DNA of 64,000 nt from Lutjanus erythropterus (taxonomy: Eukaryota > Chordata > Actinopteri > Lutjaniformes > Lutjanidae), in assembly GCA_020091685.1 (NCBI GenBank), contig CM034610.1, forward strand, positions 7,236,948-7,300,947. Direction: 5' to 3'. The notes beneath the pieces were generated by a model. The model ran no database searches. It was not told the DNA's origin and saw nothing but the letters and a program-made list of their open reading frames with translations. The position numbers and the translations under genes are program-made. Position 1 is the first letter of the stretch, and the number at the start of each line of letters is the position of its first letter. Below are positions 38,101 through 53,100 of this stretch, in pieces.

Positions 38101-41100
38101 AGGTACTGGCTGGCTTATGAGTGAACGTATGTGGTATGATGGTGTGCTTGCATTGCTCTGAGAGTTGCTGTGGAGTTCACTGCATCACCAATAAAGCCAA
38201 AAATCTCTGATTTATGCCGCTGCCATTTTCAAAAAAAACATCCCAATAGAGGAGCTTTACGGCTCCAAGCCATAAGACGGGAAGACGACAGGAAGCTATG
38301 GTCTGATCCCTCAGGTTTTAAATCATAGATCATTTGCAGCCATCCAGCCGAGAAAAATCTGCGCAGTTCCAGGGATTTGTAATTTTTCATCTTGCTTGCC
38401 TTGCTGTGCAAATTTCTATATGATTGAAATAAAGGAAACACTTCGCTCATCTACTAGATAAGACATTGGAGAGTAGACTCCTGCATACTGTCTAACTTGC
38501 ACTATATCATTTATTTGCAGTGTTTCAGTACTAGATGGGCGAGCTCATGCACGGCACAGGTCCAGTACTGAAACACTGCAAATAAATGATATATTACAAG
38601 TTAGACAGTGTTGCAAGTTTTACGATAAAAATAAAACGGCAACATCACTTCACAACACAAGACATTTCACATAGGCAGCACTAGAGGTGTCTGTCTTATA
38701 GAGAGAGGGACACAGTCATTCATATAATTCTGTTGGGGCTCAGGCTAGTCTTACATGCGAGCTAACATACCAACATTGCTAGATCAGTTGTCAGAACACG
38801 GTGCTGTTGTTAGCTAGCATGCTATTTGTAGAGCAGGACTGAGAGGTACAATATTTCACTGGAGACTCAATAAGGTAAAAATAGAGTTTAAGGTAGGACG
38901 CCTCATAGTACGTTCTGTGGCAGGCAGATCGGACATTTATGTACTTGACATGGTGTCTTTGGGTCAGTAATTTATTTCTGCTGGTTTTCTATTTGTTTTG
39001 TTTCATGCTGCTGTTTTACATTAAAGTCTATGATGAGTACAGTTTGTTTTCCCCCAGAAGGAGGCAGGGATCTGTTGAAAGCTGAAGTGACATATGTGCC
39101 AGTCTGATGCATCGTTGTTACACATGTTTTTATAAAGAATATCAAAGGATACTGGAGTAAAGTTTGTCTTTTGAATTAGATTCCAGCAGGGGTCTTCTTG
39201 TGTTATAACTTGTCAATGGTTGGCATTGTGTAGTTCGGCTGTTAAGTTATTTGCAAAGCCTGTGTGAAAGGCATATTTTTATAGCCTATAATAACACTAG
39301 GGCTGTCCCTGTCTAAGATTTTCCTCAGTCAAATTAGATTATGAATGAATATCTGATGATTACCTTTTTTTTTTTTTTTTTTTTAAATAAATTATTTATT
39401 TATTTTTTTAATGATTTATTTCAATCAAACCAGAGGTGGTGATTATTGGATTGGAGGAAAGACAACCCAAGCAAAAATTTTGGTGAATTCTGTTTTGTTT
39501 TTGTAAAGTATGAATGAAGCTGACGACAATGCGGAAGGATTCTGGTGAGAGCGATTAAACGAAACATATCTTACTCCTTAAAATAAGGTGTCACGCTGTC
39601 TGTCACACACCAACAATAACAATCTCAGCCTGTCAGTGGCAAAAACAAGCACAAGCATCGTGCAAACCAAGCGTCACCTGCTCTGTGCGCTCTGTGGATG
39701 CACCTGCAGCGTGTTATATGCTGCTCTGCATTTCTATCACTTTTCTCTTCTTCCATCACAGTTAGTTTTGTGGCTTGTGGTGATTCTGACACTCAATGAC
39801 ACAGACAAAAAAAACAAGATCTGAACTTGTTTACCAACTACTTCTTTTACCCTCTGTCATCGGACAAAGGGGAAGAAAACACAAATACTCAACAAGACGT
39901 ATTTCAGTCGGCTCTGACTAATGATTCGACTCATCGACTCTCAGGAGGCAGTCCTGAATAACACCATGTTGTAATGTTCCCTTTGCCCTACAGAGTGCTG
40001 CAGGGATGACATAATTTTGTAGGCCAGCCTGGCAGTTAGCGTGAGTCTAGTTTGCTCCACAACAAGACCATGGGATTTTTCCATTTGATTTTGGGTGATC
40101 GCAGAAAATAAGCTCTGTGGCGAACAAACATTTCTGATATTGACACATTTTGTTCAGCAAGATAATCTTCACTAATGAACACCACTTTTATGACTTTTGA
40201 AGTGTCATGATCACCTGAATCATTGTCGCCCCCACTGAGTGACTAGCGATGACGTTTAACGTTCTTTTCTCATTTAGCAACTTGTTAGCAACTGCCTTCT
40301 TTTCTTAAGATACATAGAAGCTCCAGAATTCATCGGTTGCATATTTAGTGACATATTTCATGTCAAAGAACAAAACTTGAAAATCTCTTAAGCTTGTATT
40401 AACCACAAACCTTATTTCAGCCAAATAACAACAACAACAAAAAAAAAAAAAAACATTCAAAAAACTCAAGGAAACCAGAAGTGCTAATATGCTATACTAA
40501 TTCATTTCCAGGTTTAGGACTCATTCCTTTAGTATGCTATTACCATCATTAAAGGAATAGTTCACCCGAAAATGAAAATCCAGGTATTATCTATTCACCC
40601 TCATGCCGACTGAAGGTCTGGTTTAGTTTTTTAGTCCACAGAACACTGCTGGAGTTTCACAGGAAAACAGCGCAGAATCTCCAAAACAATTTAATTGAAG
40701 AGTGACCAGTTTTCAAGTGGAAAAAACAACTGAAAGAAAAAAAATAATAATAACATGCCCCCATATTGCTCATCTGTCTCTTAAAGCCCCGACATGCTGT
40801 TGACTTGTGTGCGCACACCATCACACCACACACACAGAGGTAAGACGGTGCACAAACGTGAACGTGGATCCAAGCTAAGGATCTACAGGGAATACTGACA
40901 TCTCTAAATGACGTCTTTCAAGTCAACTTGGCATGTAAACTTGACCTAGAATCGGCCTGAGGGTGAGTAGATAATGACTGAATTTTCAATTTTGGGTGAA
41001 CTATCCCTTTAACCTTAAAATCACTAATGTTATAGACGTCAGTGTCAGCGAAAACTACGGCAAACAGGCCTACATCAGGACATGACACAATCACTGTCTC

Positions 41101-44100
41101 GCTGCAGGCTGCACAGTTCCTGGGTGAGACATCATTCAAAACAGACTTTTCCCCACTTGATAAAAATGGCAGATGATTTACTCGCTCCTTCCTTCACAGT
41201 AAATTATTCGCAGCGTAAATCACGATAACATCTCTGACGTTTATGTGGTGTTTGTGCCTCAGGTTCTGTGTAGCTCTGTCAGAGCGGCAGCTGTGCATGT
41301 TGGAATAATCAGAAACGGGATAAATCTGGCGTACTGTGTGCCATAAAACTGGCTTTTATCCTCATCTAGAAAATGTCTTCTTTTTTTTTTTTTTTACAGC
41401 AGCTTTTTGAATGGCTGACGACTGCATCTACAGGACTACAGTGGAAACATTCAGACAAACTACTTTTTGTTCATCCAAGGCCACAGAGTTGCATTCATTT
41501 GCTGACTGTATTTCAGATTTGTGGCTCTTTTTTTGTGCCCCAACAAACCCAACACTGTAAACATCAATACACAGACGTGGAGTGAATAATGATCCTCTGT
41601 GTCTTCACCATCTACTGAGTCAGTCCCTGCTCTAATTTACTGTATTCTAAAAGACTGGAGATGAATGTCAGGACACAGCGACGTTGTGTGTCTTAACAAA
41701 GCTTTGAATAATCCACCCTTTCACTTCCTGCGGGGTCTTTTCTTCTCAGAATTTGCATCTTTCTGTATATTTGGTCACTGTGTTCTTATTGTGGTGATAA
41801 ACAGGGTTATTTTGTTGGCTCTTATTCATACTGTATGTCCCGTTTTTGTGTCTTCAGGGAAGAATGCAGTGCAATGCAAGAACTGTGTTATTTCTGATCT
41901 TCATTTTTCATTGTAAAGCTGCCAATACTCCCGTTTTCTTACTATACTTAAACCCACGCCACATCCGGGTGCCGTGTACCCCTTGTTAACTCCCACACGT
42001 GTTACACTCTTAGGAATAAGGGTTCCTGAAGAGGTGGGGTTCTGCCCAGAACCAGTTGTTTCTGAAGCACCCGTTTTTGGAGCAAGGGTTTGTCAGGGGT
42101 TCTTTGGAAGACTAGGGGTTCCATTAAGAACGCTTTTTGGAAGAAAGAGTTCTTCAAGGTTGTTGAAAGCATTGGGCATTCAAATATGTTTTCTCGGTGT
42201 AAACAGTGGAAATTATGACAGACTGGACTGGAGAACACAATGTGGTTCTTTGTAGAATGCTGAAAAGACAAGAGGGTTACAGGTGAAACTTTACCCATAA
42301 AAATGTTTTTTTTTTTTTTTTTTTTGATGAAACCTTTGAAATATGAAATGGTTCTTGGTAGAACACCCTGGGTGAGATCTAGATGAAAAACTCTGGAATA
42401 TTAAAGGGTTCCTGGTTGAACACCCTGGGTGAGTTCTCAGTGAAAACCTTTGGAATACAAAATTGTTCTGGGTGGAACACCCTGAATGAGTTTGAGAAGA
42501 AACCATTGGAATATAAAAGGGTTCTTAGTAGAGCACCCTGGGTAGGGGCTAAATGAAAGCCATGGAGGGGCATTGGTAGGTTCTCGATGAAACCCTTGGA
42601 ACAGACTTGGTAGAACTTCCACCCAGTTGCGGGTGGAACCATTGACAGATGGTATGACCCTTTATGTTGGGTTCAGGATTGAACTCGCTGAAAGGATTCC
42701 AGTCGGAACCTTTAAAAAAAGCCAAAAAATAGGTTTTCCTATGGGGACAAACTGAAGAACCCTTTATGTTTGTACATATCACTGTTTCTCAGAGTGTATT
42801 GACATACCTCAGAGTTGAGTTTGTTTATTCCAGGAGGAGGCTGTGTCCACAGTGTGCTCTGCCCTCAGTTTTTTCTAGCGAACCCTCTGACCTCTCTGGA
42901 TGTGTTTATTATAGCAGTAGTAAGTGGAGTAATGGGAGTCTTGTGAGCGAGACAGATTGTGGAAACACCTGGTCACCTAATGTTATCCAACCGCAGGAAT
43001 TCCATCAGTTCGACATCACAAACGCACACATTCGTGAACATAAAGTCTCAGTCATCTGCTGTGTCTCATGTGAAGTGGGGACCAGGAGCACTGGTCCCAG
43101 AGGGGCTTGAACCCTTCACATGTGCAGCTGATGTTTATCAAAGCTGTCAACCGTTGATGTACATACTGGGAAGAAATACCACTGCCTACTGGTCCACTGG
43201 GGCAGGAATGGGGCAGTTTTCCACTGGTGTCAGAGCTTTGGCCTGTCCATTACTATTAGCCAACCTGGACTGTGGACAGTGTATTTCAAAATGTTTTGTT
43301 TTAAAAACTCATTATTCAAAATTCAGTTGAGTAGTTTGCATTTGAGTTCATTTTGGTCACACTGATTTTTAAAGGCTTAAAGTCTATAACAACCTATGTG
43401 ACAAACTGGGGGCATGATGTTTATAAGAAGCAGGTGAGAAGGGTCTAATAAAGGATGCTTTTGAGTTGCTTTGTGGAAAATATAGGAGTGAGCTAAACTC
43501 ACACTCAGAACTAAGAGGCTAGGACTCTACCATGCAAAATGAAAACCATACATCAACAACATCCAGAAAGGCCACAGACTTCTCTCATTCTCAGAGCTCA
43601 TCTGAGATTGATTGACAGAGTGTGGGAAAGTGTCCTGTGGTCTGCATTTCAGATTTTTTGGAAATCACAGACTTGAGTCTTGGATAATCCAGGCTGTTAC
43701 CGGCTCTAACTTTAAAAGCCAGCATCTGTGATGGTATGGGGTTGTGTTAGAGTCCATGGTACGTTTAACTGTCACATCTATGAACGTCCCATTAATGCTG
43801 AAAGGTTCACACATATGCTGCCATCCAGACAAAGACCCTGGACTGTTGAGCACATTAAGATGTATGTCAGGCACAAATGTGAAGGAATTTCATTTTCAAA
43901 ACTTGAACAATCTGTGTCCTCAGTTCCCAAACACTTATTGAGCCTTTGTTAATATAGATGGCATTGTGACACAGTGTCACAGCTTTTTAGGAATATGTTG
44001 CAGGCCTCAAATTCAGACTGTGCATACATTTACAAAAAACAATAAAGTTTAACTGTTTGAACCTGTTTGTGCCGTATTCAACTGACTACAGGTCACAAAA

Positions 44101-47100
44101 GATTTGCAAATCATTGTATGGTTTTAATTTACATTTTACACAGCGTCCCAACGTTTTTGGAACTGGGGTTGTATATTTTCATCGTTCATACTAAAAATTT
44201 TCAAACCTGGTAACTCCAGGGCGCCACAGGAAACTGGACATTTTTAGCAAGTAGGTGGTGTGCATCCCATCCGTCGACAAAAACATTCCAGATTCAAAAT
44301 AAATTTTTTACATTTTTTTTTTGTTTGTTTTTCTTAATAACATCTGAAAAAAAACCTGTATAGTCTAAAAAACCAAGAGAGAATTAGTCTTAAAATTTGT
44401 TACGACTGGATTGAAATAAATAGAGTGGATTAAATGTGGAATAGGATTTTCAGAATCAGATTCTGGTTAGTCAGACTGGGAACTGGATTGACAAGCTTTG
44501 ATCATTGTCATTCGTCATACATAACAGAAATTGTTACGTGCATATGAGGAAAAGACAGCATTTAATCAGATTTGCCGTTAAAAGCAGCAAAGTAGGGTTG
44601 CAAACAGAAATAAATCAAAATCTATATATAACCAGTAGAATTTCCAAATTGCAAGAGGCTGCAAAGTAAACAAGGGAAGTATTCATGTTATAATTGCAGT
44701 GTCCGTCCAAAAGTGTCGCTGTAGGCTTTTTTTATTAATATCTCTGAAGCCACAATAGACTGGCGCTTCCTTGAATGAAAATAGCTCTCCACATCCTCGA
44801 CCACAAAAGGTTCAGAGCCAGACACGAGCCAGCTGCCCACTCCACTGTCACTGCAGACAAACATTCGAACTTCACCTTCCTCGGCACAACTATCTCTTGT
44901 TCCATTTCTGCTGAGTCTCTCCGGACTCCGTCTGTTCTACTTTTGGGAGGGAAACTCCGTGTCAGGGCCAATGTCAACAGCTCTCGGGAGGGACTGCGTG
45001 TCTGCACGGCCCCAGACTTGGCTGTGGACACCCCGAAAGTCACAGCCTGCAGGAACGCTTCCATGGAAAATGTGGTGAGCAACGTCTACTGTTGTTGAAC
45101 GCTGACACCGCTTCAGCAATGTGCTTGAATAAGATAAATTGTCTTCAGGCTGTTGCAAGGATTTTGATGCATTCATTCTGAAGATAAACTCTCAGGAGCA
45201 ATTTCATAAAAATGCTTCTGCAACTGCTTTCTGCTGATTTTTGATGTAACGCCGTACTGACCAACCCTGCACCCATTTCATGAGAGCTTCTACATTCAAT
45301 GATCTAAATGCTCAGTGTCTCATAACTCTTTCTCTGAGAAAAAGAAACACACAGAAAGGGACACACCTCTCCTATAGAAAACTATAGTTAGAATTAGCAT
45401 CACCATTAACAACAAACCAAACTTTTTTAACAAAATTAAACACAGAAGAGGTCATTTCAGTGCCACCTACTCCTGTTGGCTGGCAAACATTAAACCCCAC
45501 CCGGGAATTCTGATTGTCCAATCATAACTTATCAACCGTAACAAGACACGCCTGGTCGATATTTGCATTTGAAGTGTTTCATGTGGTATATATTTTTCTT
45601 GCTTTTTGAAAAACCAAAAACACAAGCAGAAGTATGTCATGTCTTTATCTGCTCTAAATAAGCTGCAAATGTTAGCATGCCCGGCTAACTAGCTTCTACT
45701 CACAGTAACGACTGAGCTATCATTACTTCCAAGGCTATCACATCCATTGTGCGCTGGGTTTAAGTCATGTGCGCCAAACTCATTGGTTAAGGTGCTCACA
45801 CGTTATCAGCTGTAAAGTTGCTCTGCACTGACTGTGCTTTAGGCCTGGGTGGTATTTATTTTGTCATACCTTTACACCATCTTTTCTTTTCTAACTCCAA
45901 ATAATTATTCTGTTTGCTAAGTTCAGTGAGCAAAGAGCTAATTTCCCATCTGGCCAACCAGCTCACACGATACACATTTGAAAAGTGGTCAGCTGGAAAC
46001 AATCTGCCAGCAACAATTATCAGTTCAGATGGCCAGTTGACATTTTTTTGGCTAAAAAAAGAGAAGCTTGCCCTCGTATACCTCTGGCTAAAACTGAGTA
46101 ACCTTTTTGTGTATTTTGTGTGGACAGAAAGCTTGATAGGTGCAGCAACAGGAACCAAGAGGGGTAGCATCTAATGAACAGACAGTTAGAACCAAACTTT
46201 GACATAAAAAACAAATATTAACAATCTCCTCATGTCTGTTGGTGAACATGAGGATTGCTTTCAAAGTCTGACAGGAATGAAAAGTTGGGAGGAAAAAATG
46301 ACAAATCTTTTAAAGTGTGTTTGTGGTTTTATGAAAGTGAAGGGATTTCTGGGCAATATCTGGTACCAGCGGATTTGTCATCCATTCCGTTGTGTGAACG
46401 TCTCCTGCGCCAGCGGTGGCACCGAAACCTCACACTCTCTCTGCTCTTTCTCCAACATCTTCTACTCGGTCAAAGCCGCAACTTATTGCGATGGAGGATC
46501 CTTTTATCTCCAGACGTGCTCCTAACCGATGACGTTTCCCCTCCCCAAAATTAAAAGCAGGACAGTGCTTCTGCTCAGTGAATCCACTTCACCGCCTCCT
46601 CAGCCAGATGAATTACATCACCCAGCTGTGGTTAGTGAAAATGCTACTGCTGGAGACACAAAACTGCTCCCCCAGGACAAATGGTTTTTCTGCTACCTTC
46701 AGTCTACTGTTATCACAGTTTGAGTTTATTTGGGGCTCCTCTTTACGCCTGTATGCCCATGAACATCACTCCATTTGCTTTAAACCAACATTTGGAGGCA
46801 TTTGACAGAATTACTCACAAAAATGTGGTGGCACAGTTATTCTTCTCCTCCCCTTCCCTTCAGATCCAGTCATACTTTTGAGGTCTAAATTACTGAGAAA
46901 GACTTAAGATGGCATCCGTGCTCTTTTTCCACGCTCAAACAGTTTCATGTGTTCACAGGTTTCTGCTGCTGGCCACGGAAGGTCTCTGCAGACAAACCTG
47001 GCATCTGCGTACAACTCTTTGCGGTCTTACTATTATCAAAACTGCATTTGACACGGCCTCTGTTGTGGCTGCAGAAATGCTTGTTAAGTCTCCGCCCTGC

Positions 47101-50100
47101 ACCATCAAAAGCAGTGATGTCATTCTGTGAGAAACTGGGCTGCAGCTACTGGTTTCACCTACCAAGAATACACAGGAGCAGCCAAATGCACAGGTTCCAC
47201 ACCTTTTTTGGCTCAAACCCTCAATTTTAGTTCTGACAGTGTCTGTAACTCCAAGACATTTCTTTGCTAAAGTTAGTTAGTTTTCAAATGACAGACAAGA
47301 ATTTTAATGAAGACTTTCACAAGAACATTTTAGACAGCAATCATGACTGTGCTACTTTGGACTTGGAGTCCTTAAGCACAATAGGTTCACACTGATGTTT
47401 ATCTGAACTCGCCATGTCTGACCGACCCTTTCATATTTATTTTTTTCCTGGTCTGCGCTGGGAAGCCAAGACTCAATTTAGTCTGTGCAGGAGAGTAAAA
47501 ATAAAGGCATTTTAAAAGTGTACAGTACTTTTGTAGCTGCTAACTGCATCTCTGGTTTGAAGTTTAGTTTCTCTTTAGTTTCCGTTTCAGGAATCTGCTT
47601 TATTTTACTGTTTCACGTTCATGGATAGTGGATAGAAGTCTCTTCTCCACCCCTGATTCCTCTACATCTTCAATTAAAAACGCAGCAGAGCCTATTTATA
47701 GCCGTTGCCAAGGTGAAGGTGGAGCATTCAGATGCTATTGAAGATTTTGCATTCATTTGAATTCAATTGCAATATAGTTACACATGATCTGCCACTAAGG
47801 TGCAAAGAGAATGATGCATGCAGAGGCTCAGAAACAGGGAACTCCCACTGATTAAAGACAGAAAGTTGCTTAATAGTAATAACTGATAAGAACACCAAAA
47901 TTATACCATTACATCACCATCATATTTTTCCTCTTGCACACCAAATTTTTGTGCCCAAGGTACACCGAAGAGCAAGACAAAATCTCAAAGCACACTTGTA
48001 TTCATATCCATATAAAACCGCCTCTATGAGCAACCTAACCAATGAAGGCAACAAGTAGCCTATCAGCCAATCGGAATGGGTGGGAAAAAAATTAGGCATC
48101 AATCATTCAGGGTCTTTGTGCATCACATTCTAATGATCCCTACTCCTATCAGGCTATTGCATGAATGGCAAACGCTGGGGTTTGCTTTTTTAGGGTATAG
48201 CATATGCCTCTATATTGGAAATGAGTGTGTACAAAGTACTGATGTAGTGACTTAAAAATTCGTTGTATAGGCTATATGTTAATGAAGCAGTAGCCTCTGT
48301 ACTGGCTGAATTTTGAAGTAAACATTCCTGATTAACTCTGGAGCAGCTGCCAAACAGTACATACTAATACAGGACATCATTGTTATGTACATGTGTGTAT
48401 GCATTATTTACTATTTTTGTTTCCTCAAGTAAAGTGGTATGTGATACCAGTTTTTAATGTCCAGTGTAGTTTGATTAGCTTAGTAATGAATCATATTTTG
48501 CCTAAATTTGGCTAGATGCACTTTTACACTGGTGCGTAGACGTGGCTGGTTTATCCTATTCTTCCATCGGCCTGAACCACTCTGTCCAGGATTAGTCATT
48601 TGGCAAATTACTGTATGAGTGTTTGGAACATACTGAGCATATGTATGGACAGTGGAAAACAGGGTTTCTTTAAAGTCTGTGTAACATAATAATAAATGTG
48701 TGTTCTGAATTTGTCATGCCACAGAAACGTGTTATTAACCATCCAGCCAAATTTGAATGATTAAAAAAATTACTAAGTATATAAAATTTTGGAAAAAGTG
48801 AGCAGTCTTCTCTGCTCTGAAACGCTGGAGGCGTGTCCACTCCGCTGTCCCAGTGTCAAACACCACTACAACCTTTACCCGACTTTTCCAGACATGTGTG
48901 AGCCATCAGAGCCAGAGGACGGTGACCTGTCAACTAATTGGAGAATCAATCTGCAACAGAATGGTATTTTTTTTCCTTCAGCGTTGGGATGTTGGAACAT
49001 AAGTGAGCAGTAACTGCCGGCCGATTTGGATTAAGAGTCGCTGAAGGTAAGTTTGTAACTGACCATTCTTGAGTTGGCTCACAGGGCTTATACAGTTTTG
49101 GCTCTGTTGCCATAAATCTGGTCCACCCAAAAAATCCTGAACACAAAAACAGTTTACCAGTCTAACACCTGAATTCAGTACTACACGTTCCTCACATGTT
49201 CTCAGCAACTACCTCTTAACATGGGAAATGTGTACTTGCCCAGCTTCTCCACTAAGGTGGTCTTTTTCTTAATGACTTATCTTCACCTCAACAAATGTGA
49301 AGCAGGGTGATGCTCAGAACGTTTGCTTGGCAAATGGTCCACGTTAAGATTAAACATTTAACTCCAGCCCTCACCTCTGAGCTCAGTAGCGGCGGTGCAG
49401 TTCGACGAGGCCTTCCAGCGGTCCTGGTGCTTTTTAAACTCCTGCACCCGGCACATGTAGAGCCCCCGGTCGCCCTCGGACACGTTCAAGATCAGCAGGT
49501 CAAAGATCTTCCCCTGCTTCACCACCGTCAGCTTCAGCTTGGGCCACGGGAAGCTCTTCGTGTAGTTGCCATAGAAACGGGCCTTCCTCATGTTGACGCG
49601 GGCGATGAGGAGCTCGTCCTCCGGCCGGTCTGTGCCCGACGGCAGGAAGGTCCATTTCACGACGGGCAGGGCAGCGTTGCGGCGCCGCTGGGACACAACA
49701 CAGGAGAGTGTGATGTTTTGACCCTCTTGGGCCACCGTGAAGGGAGAAGGGGTGATAGTTACGTTGACGGCCAAACACAAATCTGGAGAAGAAAGATTTA
49801 AACAGCTTATTTTAGAATCTGTACTTGGAGCAGTATCTAGCATCAAAATGTCTGGATTTGTTATATAGTCCAGATCTGATCATTTGCGATCCTTGAAAAG
49901 TTAAAAAAGACTTTGGAGCCATGCTCCTCTCTTGTTTTGACTGCATGTTGGTTACAGCAGCCCTTTGATTTTGACAGAGTTGAGGCATCTGTCTAAGCAG
50001 ATTCAGCTGTTTTCCTGACTTTCCATTGTTTTGTTCATGCCACAGATGGCTGGCTACACTGTAAAAAAAAAAAAAAAAAAGCATCATTAAGTTCTGAAAC

Positions 50101-53100
50101 TAGTACAGAATGCTTTATTTAGGCTACCTTATTCTGTTGTTCCAATGCAGAACCGAGGAAAGTTAAACAAATGTTTAGTCATCTTCAGACTAAACCATAA
50201 ACCTGGAACTAATCTGCTGGCTATAAAAGTAAAGGTGACTGTTCTTTTGCTGTCCCTGCACCCTCTCTCTGGAACAATCTCCTGTCTCCTACTAGATCAA
50301 ATGAGTCTGACAACTTTCAAACAACTAAAAATACACTTTTTTAGGTTGGCTTTCCAGTAGTTAAATATATAGATAGAAAGTTTTACTCTCTCCCTGTTAG
50401 ATGATGGCACAATTGCAAACCAAAGGAAGAAGGAAAGTTTTCCTTTCCTGCATTCAGTGAACAATTAGTGGTACATTCATTCAGCTCATTATTGTATTAT
50501 TTCAAGCCTCGAGAGTTGAGCACAAGGTACGTTCTTACATTTTTTTATTATTAAATTTAAAAGGTTATGTTCTTAGTGCCATTTCTTTGTTTAGCTGTCT
50601 GTTTGTCTGACTTTCTGTCAGCAGGATTAAAATCTAGAGGCCAGATTTTCATGAAACGTGGTGGGAGGGTGTACCACAGGCCAAGGATTCAATTTTGGAG
50701 TGGATCACAATCACGAGGCAGAAACGCAAATGATTTTTTTACTTTCATTAACATTGTAAGGACATTTGGCCTTGGTGGAGGTCTGCACTCTGTGAAGACC
50801 ATTCTAGTTTGGAATATTAAATAAATAAACTTCATCTAATTTAGTACATAGCTAACTATAAAATATTAGTTGATTAAATAAAATTTGACTTAAATTTTAC
50901 AGTGTAAGATGCTATGCTGTTTGTCTGAGGTAAATAATAGGCTTTAGTTTTAGTTTTCATGGCAATGCTGAAGTCACAGTTTGAGCAGATCAATGATTCT
51001 TGACCTTGGAAACAGCAACTGACCAAACAACCCCCCCCCCCCCCAGGGGCCACTCACTCACTCACTCACTCACTCACTCACTCGCTCTGGAGTCTGTGAC
51101 TGTATCACAGACTGTCTGCAGCAGCACATGATGTTAGCTCAGCTGTCACAGAACTGGAGGTGTTCACACTTGACGTTGTTCTCAGTGTCTCAGTTTTGTT
51201 GACAACTTTTTTCAAGGTCAAGACTGATGAGATCATCGCTCATTCAGATTTTTAGCCAACTTGGATTAGAAGCCGTAAAAGTGTTCTGAATTATGTCAAA
51301 TCAAATGTAGGTCGACCTGTCATGGGATTCGGTCTGGCTTTCATGGTTTTCAGATCATTTTAAAAGTTTCTGTATTGTGTCAAATCTCTGTCAAACGTGA
51401 GGCAGAAATGTAACTGACACAGTCAAAGCTTCTCTGTGACAAATTACTAAACAACTAACAAAAATGTAAAGTTTTTTGTAACATTTCCCCCAGATGATTT
51501 GCGTGAAATATAGGGTGGAAACACTTTTCATTCCTCTTTAAAAGTCACAGTGAAAGATCTTTAGCTCCAATGGTCTAAAGATGAAATTACACTGTAAAAA
51601 TAAAGTATTTGTTTTAACTTAATAATGTTAATGTCCTGGCTGAATTAAAAAATTTAACTTAATTTGAAAAGACAAGTTAATTGTTTTTTGTTAATTGTAA
51701 TTTTGCAATGATTCAAAACCAAAAAAACCCCTCTAGTCAAATAAACTTGATGAGTTGACAGTACGTTTATTTTAGGCATTATTTCAAGTCAAAAGACTTC
51801 AAATTAGAAGAACTCATTTTTATAATTTCTGCAAATAAATGCTGGGCATTTACATTAAGTTAATGAAAGAAGATTAGTTCATTCCACTAAATTCCTGTTT
51901 GATTTTTTACAGTGTAATGCCTGCCTTACTGACTTGAAGCTGCACCATTTTAAAATAAACTATTTGTTTAAGCTTTAAAATGTGTCCGGACTGTTTTAAA
52001 TTTTAAGGTGACTGAATTTGAACAGATAAGTTGAGGTCATTTTGGGATGATTCAAAACAAAGAATTTTTCTCGTCAAATAAACTGTATATTAACTCAGCT
52101 GTACTTGAGAAAATATGTTCAATAACCTTAAGATATTTAGTTGAATCGACATCGCCTCAGTCAACTCTGACAAACACAACACACAAATCTTCTCTGTTTG
52201 AAGAAAACATTTGGAAAGTGCAAATGTGCTGATCATATTTCTTTGAGTTAATTCAACTCATCATTTCAAGTCAAAAGAAGAACTCATATTTATAAGTTCT
52301 GTAGAGTTTGTAAAATAAATGATTATGATTATGATTTAATTAACCTTGAATGAATAAAACTTGTGCTTTACATTAAGTCAACAAGAAAAGATAAGTTGAT
52401 GCACAAATGAGAGCATGTCTGTTATCCATACAGTCTACATCTCCAGGGTGTTTGATGTTGCTCAACCGCCTTTTTGCCTGACTGCTGTGTTATTTTTGGC
52501 AACGTGACAACATATGTTGGATGAATATTGAGGAACAAGCTTTACCGCTACATGTGACTTTTTATCGCACATTTTTTTTCCAACTTTGAGCAATTTCATC
52601 ATCTGCACTTTCCATGACACGCAAGCATTTTACTGTCACACAACTCAGATGCTTTCAGCTCAGGACGTGACTAAAATCAGGGTCATTTTTTACAGTTCTG
52701 TCTTTAATTTGCTTTTGACTGACAGAACAAAACAAAGCAAATAGAGGTGAGCGTCTGAAAAGTGTTGTTTTGGTGTTGTATGTTGATTCTGAGCTCTCTA
52801 ACTGTAACTGTTGTGACATAGGTTCACTGAAATCACCATAAATTAATGTAAAAGTGAGACTGCAAGCTCTGTTTTCCTTTCAAACACTCTCAGGAAAACC
52901 ACCAATTTTCACTTTGGGGTTCCCTCTCATCTCTGCAAACACATCCAACTCTGGTAAACTTGTGATTTTCTTGCCAACATACCATGCAATCTTATAGAAC
53001 TACGTTTATTTCAGCAGAAACCCGAAGTTTTAGTTTACAGATCATCTTATCAACCAGAAAGATTTTTCTCCATCTCATCAACCATCACCCCAACATCCTC

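Larger units (their letters stand above)
34246..49374 (-). other. vstm4: vstm4 intron 2 (about 15 kb)
   Basis: The longest intron. Besides the repeats listed separately (37130-37345, 38487-38609, 40549-41012, 42000-42770, 43475-44173, 45660-46175), it has an ATAGA pentamer run at about 35923-35955, a poly-A at 35484 and T runs near 39367. No nested gene is supported. Confidence 0.7.

Noticed and set aside
48789..49013. 74-codon plus-strand frame with a protein-like middle
   Set aside because: Single short frame inside vstm4 intron 2, no homologue recognised, no splice partners.
49307..49801. 164-codon plus-strand frame
   Set aside because: Antisense shadow of vstm4 exon 2, which has splice sites and V-set residues on the minus strand.
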